NCBI RefSeq assembly: GCF_029852145.1
Contig: NC_079977.1
Coordinates: 17,726,781-17,790,780 of the forward strand
Source of the DNA: Microplitis mediator
Taxonomy: Eukaryota > Arthropoda > Insecta > Hymenoptera > Braconidae
Length of the DNA: 64,000 nt
Direction of reading: 5' to 3'
Shown: positions 34,725 through 44,283 of the stretch, piece by piece
How positions within the stretch are numbered: the first letter of the stretch is position 1
How the letters are laid out: each line of letters begins with the position of its first letter
The notes under the pieces: generated by a model
The model's database searches: none
What the model was told of the DNA's origin: nothing
The model's input: the letters and a program-made list of their open reading frames with translations, nothing else
Program-made: the position numbers and the translations under genes

Positions 34725-37003
34725 CTACGCTTTTTTAAAGAGTCCCATTATGAAGTCTGCAAAATCATTGGCAACTCGACTCTTAAGTTTTGATTCAAAT
34801 GTATTGATACCGATTGCATCCTCTAATAGTGATTTAGGATCAGTTAAGTCGTCTAACACCTCTTTAAAAAATGATTCAATATCAGCTGGTGCGGCAAACC
34901 CCTGTGTAAAAATAAATGACATTTAATAATTTACAAAAATATGAATACACTGATAGAAAAACTATCTTGATTTAAGAAAAATTTTTTCTTCAAAATGTGA
35001 TTCTTGCTTCAAAATAAAAAATTTTTTTGATTCAAGAAATAAGTTATTGAACCGAAAAATTGAAATTCCTAAAGATAGAGAAAAAATTCTTCGTTTGAGA
35101 ATTTTATTTTTTATTTTTTTGTTTTGAAACAAAATACTGATAATATATTTCGCTTGAGAATTTCTTGCTCTTGGATTAAGATGTAGATTTAAGACATTAT
35201 ATACCGACTTGTTTCGAGAACGGCGTGATTTTCAAATTAAGATATTGATTTACTCGGCTTAAAAAAATAACTGTTTCTTATTTTAAAAATCAAAAATTGT
35301 ACTTCATAAATGTTAAAGTAAAAATTAATTTAAAAAAAAATTTTCTTTTTCATTACTTTGAAAACATCTTTCATCAAGATACTACTACTTGAACCAAAAA
35401 TTTAAACTCCTTAAGACAATAATATGACATTTTTAGTTGAAGACAAGTGGTCTTGTTTGGAGAATTTGATAATAGCGATTCAAGATAATATAGTTTCGGG
35501 TCAAGGCACGAGAATCATCCATCGAAGATATAAAATCTTTAGATCGAAAAAAAATCTAAATCACGACAAGAATTTCTTAAAGCAAGAAAATTGGCTCTCT
35601 TCAAACATAAATTCTTGGCTCAAGAGAATATTTCTTGAGTCAATATAAATTTTCTATTAATGTACAACAATATTCATAAATTTCTAAATAAACTGTAGAT
35701 TTTCAGAAATCTAATTAAAAAAATAAATAGTCTTTTTAATTTCTACATATAAATACCTGAATGATTCGAAATTTTATCACAGCTACTAACTAAATATTTG
35801 ACAAATTTGAAAATTTTATAATAACGTTTATTACTTGTCTTATTAAATCTAATTTTTGTAAGCTCTGTAATTGAACTTAATTTAATTTGGAATATTTTTG
35901 AAAATTGGTATTTATTTTTCATTACATAAGAATTTCTAAAGAATCTCTATTTTCTATGTTTTTAAAAATTTAATATTTATCAATTTAAAAATTAACAAAA
36001 AAAAAAAAATAGTTGATAGAAAATAATCGATGGCATTAGTTATCTAAAATACTATTATCAAGTTTTTTTTATACTTTTCCGTTAAATAAAATAAAGTATT
36101 TTATGTTAAAAAATCGAACAGTGGCTACAAATGACCACTTGTTCCCTATATTCAGTAATTATTAATATAATTAGAGTAGAAGTAATAAGTTCCGTTCAAA
36201 GGAGTGGAAAAGTCACTCTGGCAACTACTCGCAACAGGAGAATATCCTAGTAGAAGAGTACAAGTACCCTCGGGGAATGTGAGTAGATTTTTGGAATGCT
36301 TTTCAGTCATATCAATCAGCGCAGAGGAATCCGAAGAAGCATCCATACGGATTATCTTTTAATACTAAATACAAATGTTACTTAGTGAACTCGAATATTT
36401 TATATACCAAATGAGAATATTTAATTATTATACTTAAGTATTGTAATTACTAAATATAAATTTTTCATTATTGAACTTAAGTTGTTCAAATATTAAATGA
36501 AAATTTTTAATTATTATACTTCAGTATTTTAAATAATAAATGAAAACATATAATTATTAAATTTAAGTATTTTAAATGCTAAATTAAAATATTTGAATAT
36601 CGATCACGAGTATTTTAAATACTAATCTTCAATTTTTAATTAATGAACTTGAGTATTTCAACTACTAGATGTGAATTTTTATTATTTAATTGGTGTATTT
36701 TAAATACTAAATTAAATTTTTTTAATATCATTTATTTCAAGTATTTTAGATACTGAATTTTAATTTTTTATCATTTAACATTAGTATTTTTTTATTAAAC
36801 CTGAGTTTTCAGTATCAATAGATTTTACAAGTATTTTTACTAGAATTAAGAATTTATTTACTTGGCACTATTTAAGTATCTAAAATACTTGAATCAAGTA
36901 TTTTTACTTGAATATATGCACTTATTTCTCTCAGTAGTTAATTTTAACTTACTTGTATCATCAAACTTGCAAAAATAAAACACACGATGAAAGCAGTCTT
37001 CAT
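34725..37003 (-). CDS. Small secreted peptide, two exons
   Basis: Exon 1 (37003-36953) encodes a signal peptide start MKTAFIVCFIFASLMIQ and ends at a perfect donor GTAAGT. Exon 2 (34901-34725) follows TTTTTACACAG and continues in frame GFAAPADIESFFKEVLDDL to MGLFKKA and TAG, giving 75 residues. Signal cleavage is likely after GFA, leaving about 55 residues that are acidic in the first half, basic at the end, without cysteine, and probably amphipathic helix (ESFFKEVLDDLTDPKSLL). A TATA box lies about 110 bases upstream of the ATG. The 2.05-kb intron carries two repeat-filled elements. In a parasitoid wasp a gene like this could encode a venom or haemolymph peptide, but the family is not recognised and that role is inference. 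Confidence 0.7.
34948..35662. mobile_element. TA-flanked element in the peptide-gene intron
   Basis: The ends CACTGATAGAAAAAC and TTTTCTATTAATG are bordered by TA. The interior repeats AAGAATTTCTTG/TTCAAGA-type motifs in both orientations. It belongs with the TA-flanked palindromic elements at 13826 and 44517. Confidence 0.55.
36120..36346. other. GC-richer patch inside the intron
   Basis: Open frames exist on both strands here (minus: SSALIDMTEKHSKNLLTFPE; plus: SLWQLLATGEYPSRRVQVPS). Neither has splice sites that fit the peptide gene nor a family I recognise. Confidence 0.25.
36355..36936. repeat. Palindromic micro-repeat block in the intron
   Basis: Reiterated AAGTATTTTAAATACTAAAT / TTTAATTATTGAACTT units fill the block, which ends CTTATTTCTCTCAGTAG, an end like that of the TA-flanked elements. 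The left boundary is unclear. Confidence 0.45.
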
Positions 37004-37112
37004 GTTTAATAAAATATTTAAAAAATTATTGTAACAAATTTTCCCTTGACTACTGGACTGATTACTAGTTCACCCTTAAATTCAGGAATGAACCTTCCAC
37101 ACCAACCTACAC

Positions 37113-37121
37113 TTTTATATA
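37113..37121 (-). promoter_or_regulatory. TATA box of the secreted peptide gene
   Basis: On the minus strand it reads TATATAAAA, 110 bases upstream of the start codon, which allows a transcript start near 37090 with an 85-90 base leader. It lies at the edge of an inverted repeat shared with 38634-38947. Confidence 0.6.
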
Positions 37122-37428
37122 TTCATGCTCTGACGCACTTAAATTATACAACCACGTCTACCGCCTAATTATCTCTGTACTCTTGACGTAAATAATCATT
37201 TAGAAAGAGACAAAATGAAAATAAATATAAGTATAATGCATCAAGTAATTATCGTTATAAAGTTTAACGAAATTTCAATGCATTTATAAAATTTTATGTC
37301 GACAATGAATTGATTATTTCAAAACTTTTTATAGAAAGTTAAAATTTGATACAGGGATTGGCAAAAAAAAACTTTTTAGTTTTTATTTTTTTATTGTTTT
37401 GTAAAATGACTGATATATGACATTAGTA
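37115..37428 (-). repeat. Inverted promoter duplication, left arm
   Basis: This 314-bp arm holds the TATA box and upstream region of the peptide gene (GCGTCAGAGCATGAATATA read on the minus strand). It is the near-perfect inverse of 38634-38947. Confidence 0.75.
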
Positions 37429-37457
37429 TTTAATGTTTTTTATACAAACAATTTTTT

Positions 37458-38060
37458 TAACTTCCCGCTAAGAAAATTAACGATTTTCGCAAAATTGGGA
37501 AGTTATTGTTTTCACCCCGATTTTCGCTAGTCGAGTTTTCATCAGATTTCGACGTTTTGAGGTCCTAGGAAGCTATGTGTGTATGTGTGTGTGTGTGTGT
37601 AAACTCTTTGTAACTTTTTAACTAATGAATCGATTTGGATGGTTGAGGTGGCAATCGAAAGAGCTTGTTGGCCCTCAACGTTCCTGAGAATTTCAGATCA
37701 TTTGATCAAGTAGACTCGAAAATATTGGCGAATTACGAAAAAAAAAAAAATTTTTTTTTTAGTTTTTTAGTGATTTCTCAGAAACGACTTTAACGATCAA
37801 CTTCAAAATCAAATCAGCTCTAGACTTTTATAAGAGGCGCCGAATGCCACCTCAACCATTTCAATCGGTTAATTTGTTCGAGAAATATCGTTGGCGAAAG
37901 AAATGATACGAACGTTTTTTTTCGATTATCTTTGAAGTGACTCATCCGATCAATTTCAAAATTTAATCAGCTCTAGAATTTAAGAAAACACGCCGATTGC
38001 CACCTCAAACGTCAAAATCGGTTGATTAGTTCAAAAGATATCGGCGCTGAAAAGTTAAAA
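37458..38060 (+). repeat. Interspersed repeat family A, copy 3
   Basis: It starts TTAACTTCCCGCTAAGAAAA and includes CGAGTTTTCATCAGATTTCG and a short (GT)n. It is inserted between the arms of the inverted promoter duplication. Confidence 0.6.
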
Positions 38061-38397
38061 AAATAACATTTTATGTAAAGTAAAATAAAATAAAAGAAAT
38101 CCCCCATGAAAAAAGTTTACGAAAAAAATCTATGATAACTCGAAAAAAATGTTTTTATAAAGTGAGGTCTAAGTAAAAGAAGTAATAATTGAATGCAATT
38201 TTATAAATTTTATATAAGTTTATTTTTGACATTTTATGAAACTTTTCAAAATTTAATGCCAGTATTGCATCTAGTGTGAGATAACGTTTTGTAAAATTTT
38301 ATAAAATTTTCACAATTTGAATCGAGTATGAAAAGTAACAATCTTTATATATAAAAACTAGCAGACCCGGCCACGCGTTGCTGTGGCTAAGCCTCAT

Positions 38398-38632
38398 GTC
38401 ATATTAAACCGAATGGTGTGGCTCAATAACTTATAGATCAAATTGAATGGAATATAGTATAGTGCCGGATAGCTCAACTGGTAGAGCACTCGGCGCGATA
38501 CCGAATTGGTCTGGGTTCGATTCCCAGTTCGGGCTCTCTATTTTTTTCTCAATTTATCTATAAATTGTCTTATTGAGAAGGTTATTCGCATGTTTGCATG
38601 TTTAGGTTTCCACTATATTTAAATGGCCATTA
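38398..38632 (+). repeat. tRNA-derived SINE, copy 1
   Basis: The tRNA-like head (38463-38535) has an A-box-like TAGCTCAACTGGTAGAGC and B box GGTTCGATTCC, and ends TTCGGGCT. The first acceptor-stem bases have lost one C relative to a pairing form, so the stem is mismatched. A conserved tail (CTCAATTTATCTATAAATTG to GGTTTCCACTATAT) and 5' leader (GGTGTGGCTCAATAA) are shared with the copy at 40246. Just upstream lies GCAGACCCGGCCACGCGTTG (38362-38381), which I could not assign. Confidence 0.6.
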
Positions 38633-38633
38633 A

Positions 38634-38947
38634 ACTAATGTCATATATCAGTCGTTTTACAAAACAATAAAAAAATAAAAACTAAAAAGTTTTTTTTTGC
38701 CAATCCCTGTATCAAATTTTAACTTTCTATAAAAAGTTTTAAAATAATCAATTCATTGTCGACATAAAATTTTATAAATGCATTAAAATTTCGTTAAATT
38801 TTATAACGATAATTACTTAATGCATTATACTTATATTTATTTTCATTTTATCTCTTTCTAAATGATTATTTACGTCAAGAATACAGAGATAATTAGGCGG
38901 TAGACGTAGTTGTATAATTTAAGTGCGTCAGAGCATGAATATATAAA
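38634..38947 (+). repeat. Inverted promoter duplication, right arm
   Basis: Inverse of 37115-37428, reading GCGTCAGAGCATGAATATAT and then AAATAA on the plus strand. It is a promoter copy pointing right, but the coding sequence that should follow is replaced by the element starting at 38950. Confidence 0.7.
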
Positions 38948-38949
38948 TA

Positions 38950-40107
38950 ATACACTAATGGAAAAAATTAAAGGATCAAAAAAAAAATTCTTAATTTTTA
39001 GGCGATTTTCCACAGGCTCTAACTTTGAGAGAAATGGTCGTACAAGAAATAATGAATAGGAAATTGTAGCTCTAAGTGTCTACTTTTTGGATTAGAACTT
39101 TAAAATTTTTTAGCGTTAGCAGTTTTTGAGTAATCTTAGAAAAACCAGCGATAAAAAAATTTTCAAATTTTTTTAATTTTTTTTTTTTTTTTGGTCTCCG
39201 GGCGTGGAAAAAATTATTTTTGCTTAACCACTATGAGGATCGGATACCTTCATTATTCAGCTTTAATTTCGTTTTTTATAGACCTTGATACGTCCACTTC
39301 TCGCCGAGATATCGGTCTTCAAATGGAAAAGGATCCTTTTGTCTTTGATTATCGATATCTCAGAAACCAATGATCGCACAGAAAGTTAATGGTGGATTTT
39401 AAAAACTTGAATAAATTCCCTTCAACGATTAGCCATTGCTTTTTCGAAAAAAAAAATTTTTCCTATTGTCACATGAATTTAAAAATGCGACAAAAAAAGG
39501 GCTTTTTGTGGTTTTTTGGAAAATCAAGCGGTTGAAACGAAAATGTTGTGGAAATCGATAATGTTAACTGTGCATTTTACAGTTCAATATGTTTACAAAA
39601 ACCCTACGAAGAGCCAGATCGATCCAACCAGCCGTTTATTTGTTTCACTCGATCAAATTTTTGAAAAAATTAAAGGATCACGTTTTTTGCTCTGAAAAGC
39701 TTATAATCTTTAACAAGATGAAAACAAACATTTATTCTGAGCTTTGTTCACAGTTTTATTGCAGACTCTGCTTAAATTTCCAAAAAAGAAAAATGTTTTT
39801 TTTCAAAACAAAATTTTCAAAACAAAAAATTTTTCTGAATTTAACGACTGAGAGATCAGTAAAACCACGGAATGCAGCGACGTAAACGTGTTAAAAATTA
39901 TTAGGTGTTGGTTTTGTAAATTCTCTGAAGTTATTCCAAAAAAAATTTTTTAAAAAAATTTTTTTTTTGAAAATTTTGTTTCGAAAAAAAAGTCTTTCCT
40001 TTTTTGGAAATTTAAGCACTGTCTGCAATAAGATTGTGGACAAAGCTCAGAAAAATTGTTTGTTTTTATCTTGTTAAAGATTATGAGCTTTTCAGAGCAA
40101 AAAACGT
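38950..40107. mobile_element. TA-preceded foldback element, right end lost
   Basis: It starts CACTAATGGAAAAAATTAAA after TA. Internal inverted arms pair 39665-39850 (GCTCTGAAAAGCTTATAATC) with 39940-40107. The right arm stops abruptly at the partial SINE copy at 40108, so the right end is truncated. The style fits a mariner-type MITE. Confidence 0.5.
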
Positions 40108-40245
40108 GTAGCACTCGGCGCGATACCGAATTGGTCTGGGTTCTATTCCCAGTTCGGGCTATCTATATTTTTCTCAATTTATCTATAAATTGTCTTATTG
40201 AGAGGTTTGCATGTTTAGGTTTCCACTATATAAATATGGTGTATT
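40108..40245 (+). repeat. tRNA-derived SINE, 5'-truncated copy 2
   Basis: It begins inside the tRNA-like head at GTAGCACTCGGCGCG and continues through the shared tail. The B box reads GGTTCTATTCC, with one substitution. Confidence 0.55.
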
Positions 40246-40455
40246 ACCGTACGAAGGACGGTGTGGCTCAATAAGTTATAGATCAAATTGAACGGAATAT
40301 AGTATAGGGCCGGATAGCTCAACTGGTAGAGCACTCGGCGCGATACCGAATTGGTCTGGGTTCGATTCCCAGTTCGGGCTATCTATATTTTTCTCAATTT
40401 ATCTATAAATTGTCTTATTGAGAGGTTTGCATGTTTAGGTTTCCACTATATAAAA
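40246..40455 (+). repeat. tRNA-derived SINE, copy 3
   Basis: It has the full leader, head (40310-40382, B box GGTTCGATTCC intact) and tail, nearly identical to copy 1 and arranged directly after truncated copy 2. Confidence 0.6.
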
Positions 40456-40476
40456 ATAGGTTTCCACTATATAAAA

Positions 40477-41035
40477 GTATCAATTATAAAGTACAAAGAT
40501 AATACGTCAACTTTGTAGTATGAAAGACTTGACATCAATACATTGACTTTTGATACTCGTGTATTATTTATCGCTTAAATTTGACCCTAAACGCTATAAG
40601 TTATCGCTACATTTTTTCTGGATGGCGCACAAGTTAAATTCTCATCACGTGACAGATATTGACGCTAAAAAGCAGCGTCAAGCGTCAGCATGAAGCACCT
40701 ATAGAGTTGGCGTGAATACGAGTGAGACACTAGAGAAAGCGCGTGTAACGGAAGATTAAACACCAAAACGAATAATTTTTCACTACCACAATAGATAAAC
40801 TTATCTATTTAGGACCACCTGCTTCGAGGAAATTGATTTCATAACAATGAACCATTTCGGGTTTTCACTGTACTGAAAATCTTACGTTTAATTTACGTTT
40901 TTTTATATTTACAAAATGAAATCCATGTTTGTAATGCTTTTAAAACATGGATTTTACATTTGCAACGTCCGAGACGTTGGAGTTACACTCGACACGCTCG
41001 AGGCGCTGGAGTTACACTCGATATTTCGACTCGGG
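40477..41035 (-). mobile_element. CCCGAGTCG-ended element, partial inverted copy
   Basis: It is the inverse of 33320-33852, including the CATGGATTTTACATTTGCAA end, with an extra GACACGCTCGAGGCGCTGGA segment near its terminus. The distal half is missing. Together with the 33320 copy it makes an inverted repeat enclosing the peptide gene. Confidence 0.6.
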
Positions 41036-41358
41036 TCACGCAATTAAACTACTGAAATATATTATATCTTTCTCACAATTAAATATTTATTTAGCCATAT
41101 TCAAATATACGATATCTTTGGCTCAAATAAATTTTTTTTTCAGTGTATATAATGTACATTCTGAGAGCTATATTGTTTTCTCTGTGGGTATTAAAAAAAG
41201 TAGTTTTATTTTTAAAATATCAGAAGTCAAATTGTCGGTAATATCCAAAAAATTTTTTATTGCTTCAAATAATAATGCGTCAGATTTACAAATTTATGCA
41301 GAAATATAAAGAATACTTGCCCTCAATGACATGTTAATGTTATCTCTAAGCAAGATCG
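41036..41358. other. 3' flank of the PI-PLC-like gene
   Basis: AT-rich. A short TA-flanked segment (about 41052-41144, ending TTTTTTTTTCAGTG then TA) resembles a small MITE. No gene is seen. Confidence 0.35.
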
Positions 41359-42312
41359 CTATTTAACCTTCGCAAAATTGCTGTCACTAATTTTATCAAT
41401 CAATTCTTGAGTGACAAAATCAGCAAATAAAATAACCAAAGCACGATGTGGATTTTGAAAATATTCTGCCATCAAATTATTGAAAGGACGACCACAGACT
41501 TGATCAAATTTATAACCTCCATCTTTGGCAATTGCACGACGATCGTAATTCAAACTACCAAAACTCATGTCGTTGATAAAACAATTTTGATTATAATAAC
41601 TATTTCTCATTGCGCGAACTATATTTATCCACTTGGTATGAATACTAATCGGGTTATTTTGGCCCTTAGCAATAAAGTCATCATTTTGAATTCCACAATT
41701 ACAATTCAAATTGAAAGTACAGTTACTAAAAGAATTATCCATGCTAGCTAATAAAATTTTACCACGATACATTCCAATGTTGTCATTGAGTCGCCATTTT
41801 TTTATTAAGCGCCATCCACCCCAAATATTATCAATGTAATCATTCATAATATCACAATTATTTTTAGTCACATCTGATGTTGAAGAATGCTCTTGATGAA
41901 CATATATAATTATCAGTTCACCTGGATAATCACCAAGAAATTTAATAACTCTCATCAATAGAGCTGAAAGTTCCATACCAGTTGCAATATTTCCAACATA
42001 AATTTCAAATAAATTTGACTGCGGACGTACCCCAATATCGAACAATCTGATTCCATATTCCAATTGTTGTACAATATTCAAATCTTGTGTCTTATATTTT
42101 TCTAAACAAATATTGTATGAGCATGATGAGTGAGTACCAACAAGAGCAAGATCTTTTATTTTTTTCGAATTCGGCAATTTTCCTAAATAATCAGTTCGGC
42201 TCGAATACGGCTTGTATGACGTATACGTCTGACAACCACACATTTCGACAATATTATACCTCATGGTATCACAAAATACAATCAGAACGAAACACCATTT
42301 TGGTAACATCAT
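41359..42312 (-). CDS. Secreted PI-PLC X-domain-like protein, catalytic residues degenerate
   Basis: A single-exon 317-residue protein begins with a hydrophobic signal-like segment (PKWCFVLIVFC, residues 4-14). The PI-PLC X-type fold is indicated by IKDLALVGTHSSCSYNIC (about 53-70), YGIRLFDIGVRP (86-97), LLMRVIKFLGDYPGELIIIY (118-137), RGKILLAS and LVILFADFV near the C terminus. Active enzymes cleave phosphatidylinositol using His-Asp, Arg and a second His. Here the first His remains (GTHSS), but the following Asp is Ser, the Arg of the DIR motif is Gly (DIGV), and the region of the second His reads YVGN without His. It may be a secreted non-catalytic relative; a venom role is speculative. 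Many cysteines (CGCQ, CNCG) fit a secreted, disulphide-bonded protein. The start at 42312 is chosen for the signal peptide; Met 2 is equally possible. Confidence 0.75.
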   Translation of the reverse strand: MMLPKWCFVLIVFCDTMRYNIVEMCGCQTYTSYKPYSSRTDYLGKLPNSKKIKDLALVGTHSSCSYNICLEKYKTQDLNIVQQLEYGIRLFDIGVRPQSNLFEIYVGNIATGMELSALLMRVIKFLGDYPGELIIIYVHQEHSSTSDVTKNNCDIMNDYIDNIWGGWRLIKKWRLNDNIGMYRGKILLASMDNSFSNCTFNLNCNCGIQNDDFIAKGQNNPISIHTKWINIVRAMRNSYYNQNCFINDMSFGSLNYDRRAIAKDGGYKFDQVCGRPFNNLMAEYFQNPHRALVILFADFVTQELIDKISDSNFAKVK

Positions 42313-42584
42313 AAATTATCTAATTATTTATACTCTTTTTTTTGACACCAAAAAAAAAATAAACAAACAATCAGTTACTTTGCTATGGACTTTCAATTTC
42401 AATTGTACTAATAAAAAAAAACTCATTATTTTTGGATATCCAACTAAATATTCGAACCATAATTTGTTTTATAATATAAACAGTTTATTACTGTCTTTAT
42501 AACTTTATGATATTAAAATTTTCCCACATTAATATAACCTATTATATTTTAACATTATAAAATTATATTTAAGTTCTTCTGTCC
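42313..42584 (-). other. 5' flank of the PI-PLC-like gene
   Basis: AT-rich. A TATAAA on the minus strand at 42328-42333 is only about 16 bases from the ATG, which is too close to be a normal core promoter for the first Met. Confidence 0.35.
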
Positions 42585-42790
42585 TTGGAAATCCCTGATT
42601 AGAAAATATGATTTGTGACGATTAAAATTTCAAATCGTCATGAATCGTTTTTAATCTTCATGTGGGACCAGAAATTGCAATATTATTTTACAATTTATAA
42701 CGATTAAAAATTTCAAATCGTCTTTAATCGTAGAATAATATTGCAATTTCTGGTCCCGAAACGATTAAAAACGATTCATGACGATTTGAA
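42585..42790. repeat. Palindromic ACGATTTGAAATTT repeat block
   Basis: GACGATTAAAATTTCAAATCGTC is a local palindrome that recurs, with AATATTGCAATTTCTGGTCC pairing with its inverse earlier in the block. The whole segment folds back on itself. Confidence 0.55.
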
Positions 42791-42802
42791 ATTTAAAATT
42801 GC

Positions 42803-42878
42803 GTAGATCAGCGCAGTGGATAGCATCAAAGACTTTGAATCGGAAGGATGTAGGTTTGAGCTCAGCAGTCACCGGGAG
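42803..42878 (+). repeat. Degenerate tRNA-like sequence
   Basis: GATCAGCGCAGTGGATAGCA resembles an A box region, CTTTGAA is an anticodon-like loop (TTG, as in tRNA-Gln), and GGTTTGAGCTC is a weak B box. Probably a SINE head or pseudogene. Confidence 0.4.
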
Positions 42879-43093
42879 TTTTTCATCAACATAAATCATT
42901 TACACTTCCTCTAAGTAATCATTCTAATACATTAGATCACATTTCGGATCTAATTAAAAGTGTCTTATTTTTTTTTTTTTCGCAATATAATTTTTTTTTT
43001 ACCGATCAAATCAGTAGATTCTCATATTCACTTATCAATTCAGTGGATTCCTATATTCAAATATTCATACAGTGAATATTCACTAATTCCGTG

Positions 43094-44268
43094 CACTGAT
43101 AGAAGGATTTTTTAATATTTAATAAGTCTTATTAACTCTTAATAAATGATTTTTTAACATGAGATGATTTAATAAATATTTATTAACAGTTGACAAACAT
43201 TTATTAATAGTTAATAAATCATTTATTAAAGACAATTTATTTACTGTTAATGAATATTTATTAACTATTAATAAATATTTGTTAATTATTAATAAATATT
43301 TATTAAGAGAGTTAAATAAAAAGTAATCATAAAAGCTCTACTTCGACACTTTTTGTAACCTCATAACTTCAATAAATAATAGAATTTAATTAGATGAGAT
43401 CGATTTATAGTTTTCTTATAGAAAAAATTGAGAAAATAAAATGAATCATAAAAAAATAGTTGTAATAAATTACAGAATTTTTTTTTTGCGGCGAAAATTA
43501 TTAGGGTAACATAAATTAAAATAATTTACAATGTAAATTAAAAATATTTATAATTAATATTCGTTTCATTGAAATTTTTTATTTTTTTTTCAACAACAAA
43601 TATGCAAAACATATAACATGTATGATAGTAAATTAATATTTACATGAATATATCTTAAATTAAGTTACGACGATAAACAATATGCTTGATGTAACATGAA
43701 TTTCATTTCATCACTACTATTTTCTATGATTCTTTCAGAGTATCTAAATCAGTTATATCATGCTCTACAGAAAAATGAGAAAAACTATATAACTAAAATG
43801 ATAATTGTTTTTATATTAATAAGTTTAAAGGTTTCTGATATGTATGAAGACTTTAATCTTATTCGATGAATTTTACTGACTCATCAACATTGGATATAGT
43901 TCATCTAGACCCTATAAATTTAGCAACACATCTATTTCAATCAATTTGTAAAAACAACTTTATAGGTCACTTGAAACTTTTTTATTTAAAACTCAACACA
44001 AAAATGTTTTTTTTATGTTCAGTACTCAGTATATCGTATCTTTATCAAGAAAGGTTATAGCGTTTTTTGTTTATGAACGATCTTCGCGGTGCACCGTAAA
44101 AAACGACACATTCACTCTAACAATAATTTATTAACTGTTAATAAATATTTGTTAACTATTAATAAATATTTATTAAATGTTATCAAATATTTATTGATAT
44201 TTGATGAATGAAATTATAGCATCTAAACAAATGAATTTATTAATCTTTAATAAATTCTTCTATTAGTG
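43094..44268. mobile_element. Element filled with TTAATAAATATTTATTAA repeats
   Basis: The ends CACTGATAGAAGGATTT and AAATTCTTCTATTAGTG match those of the 34948 element, but the flanks are TG and CG rather than TA. Arms rich in TTAATAAATATTTATTAAC flank a unique AT-rich middle (43330-44090) without a protein. Confidence 0.5.
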
Positions 44269-44283
44269 CGGGGTACGATTATA

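Noticed and set aside
38463..38535. Functional tRNA gene
   Set aside because: Acceptor stem has two mismatches, the anticodon loop lacks T33, and the sequence recurs with a SINE tail.
42328..42333. TATA box for the PI-PLC-like gene
   Set aside because: Only about 16 bases from the start codon, leaving no room for a normal transcript start and leader.
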